A stretch of 5,596 nt of DNA, taken from positions 1 through 5,596 of the forward strand of contig JAQTNZ010000206.1 in NCBI GenBank assembly GCA_028713595.1, written 5' to 3'. This document shows, one piece after another, positions 4,860 to 5,596 of this stretch (its first letter is position 1; each line of letters begins with the position of its first letter). The translations under genes were made by a program, and so were the position numbers. Source of the DNA: Methylovulum sp. Its GTDB lineage: Bacteria; Pseudomonadota; Gammaproteobacteria; Methylococcales; Methylomonadaceae. The notes below the pieces were generated by a model that did no database searches, was not told the origin of the DNA, and saw only the letters and a program-made list of their open reading frames with translations.

Positions 4860-5596
4860 TCGAAAGTGACCGCGTCATCACCGCCCATAGCCATTTGGAT
4901 GAGGAGCGCCAAGACCGCGCTATCCGCCCGAAACGTCTGGCCGAATATGTCGGGCAAAAAGAGTTGTGTGCGCAAATGGAGATTTTTATCCAAGCGGCTA
5001 CGGCGCGTAAGGAGGCGTTGGATCACGTACTGATTTTTGGCCCCCCTGGTCTTGGCAAAACTACCTTGGCGAACATTATTGCGGCGGAGATGTGCGTCAA
5101 AATCCGCCAGACTTCGGGGCCAGTGCTGGAAAAAGCCGGTGATTTGGCGGCGTTGCTGACTAACCTTGAAGCCCATGATGTGCTGTTTATTGATGAAATT
5201 CACCGCCTCAGTCCGGCGGTGGAAGAGATTTTGTATCCGGCAATGGAAGATTACCAGTTGGATTTGATGATCGGTGAAGGCCCTGCCGCCCGTTCCATCA
5301 AGCTTGATTTGCCGCCGTTCACGCTGGTGGGTGCGACTACCCGTGCGGGGCTGTTGACTTCGCCCTTGCGTGACCGTTTTGGCATTGTGCAACGGCTGGA
5401 GTTTTACACCTTGGATGAGCTGACCAGCATTATTTTGCGCTCGGCTAAGGTGTTGGGCATCAGTATGGAAAGTCAAGGCGCGTTTGAAGTCGCCCGCCGT
5501 TCACGCGGTACGCCGCGTATCGCCAACCGCTTGTTGCGGCGGGTGCGCGATTATGCCGAAGTCAAAAGCAACGGCATCATCACCGAATCGGTCGCC
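4856..5596 (+). CDS. ruvB: Holliday junction helicase motor RuvB, 3' end outside window
   Basis: AAA+ ATPase that forms hexameric rings on either side of RuvA and drives branch migration. 247 residues are visible; full-length proteins have roughly 335-350, so the end of the small ATPase domain and the C-terminal winged helix lie beyond the right edge. Visible features: N-terminal [11 protein letters not shown] (24-34), Walker A GPPGLGKT (62-69), Walker B with FIDEIH (111-116), sensor 1 GATTRAG (159-165), arginine finger R174 in SPLRDRFG, and sensor 2 [13 protein letters not shown] (217-229). All ATPase motifs are intact. ATG 4856 overlaps the ruvA stop as ATGA, and AGGGA at 4844-4848 provides a ribosome-binding site seven bases before it. 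It is the third gene of a coupled ruvCAB operon. Confidence 0.98.
   Translation, partial: MIESDRVITAHSHLDEERQDRAIRPKRLAEYVGQKELCAQMEIFIQAATARKEALDHVLIFGPPGLGKTTLANIIAAEMCVKIRQTSGPVLEKAGDLAALLTNLEAHDVLFIDEIHRLSPAVEEILYPAMEDYQLDLMIGEGPAARSIKLDLPPFTLVGATTRAGLLTSPLRDRFGIVQRLEFYTLDELTSIILRSAKVLGISMESQGAFEVARRSRGTPRIANRLLRRVRDYAEVKSNGIITESVA

Noticed and set aside
4757..5476. Long open frame on the minus strand (239 codons)
   Set aside because: It is antisense to ruvA and ruvB, which have intact motifs and coupled starts. The translation has no family character.

Overview
The window looks like a gammaproteobacterial chromosome. The best evidence is a ruvC-ruvA-ruvB cluster whose proteins have the gammaproteobacterial layout; RuvC keeps its four acidic catalytic residues at the same numbers as the E. 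coli protein. A methanotroph-like lineage is possible from the style of the repeats, but this is only a weak impression and I do not assign a genus.

Left half (1-3157), accessory: a C5-cytosine DNA methyltransferase enters from the left edge and lacks its N-terminus. A strong hairpin follows its stop codon. Next comes a separately initiated gene for a GIY-YIG nuclease whose C-terminal half resembles a PUA/EVE-like base-reading domain. A convergent gene on the minus strand encodes a membrane-anchored DUF2726 protein with a PD-(D/E)XK-like motif. Methyltransferase and GIY-YIG nuclease together could be a restriction-modification pair, or a modification-sensing nuclease beside a modifying enzyme. 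The pairing is inferred from adjacency only. The gap between the convergent genes holds nested inverted repeats and a 20-bp exact inverted copy of part of the DUF2726 gene.

Middle (3158-3765): about 600 bases without a convincing gene. It contains a cluster of TTGGCT motifs, a perfect 8-bp hairpin, a TATAAT box, and a 204-bp MITE-like element (3506-3709). That element has perfect 20-bp terminal inverted repeats and an imperfect 11-bp flanking direct repeat. It encloses a REP-like palindromic pair and lies between the TATAAT box and ruvC.

Right half (3766-5596), core: ruvC, ruvA and ruvB form a tightly coupled operon with two ATGA overlaps and together encode the Holliday-junction resolvasome. 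ruvB runs off the right edge. yebC, often found upstream of ruvC in gammaproteobacteria, is not in this window; the accessory block and mobile element occupy that position.
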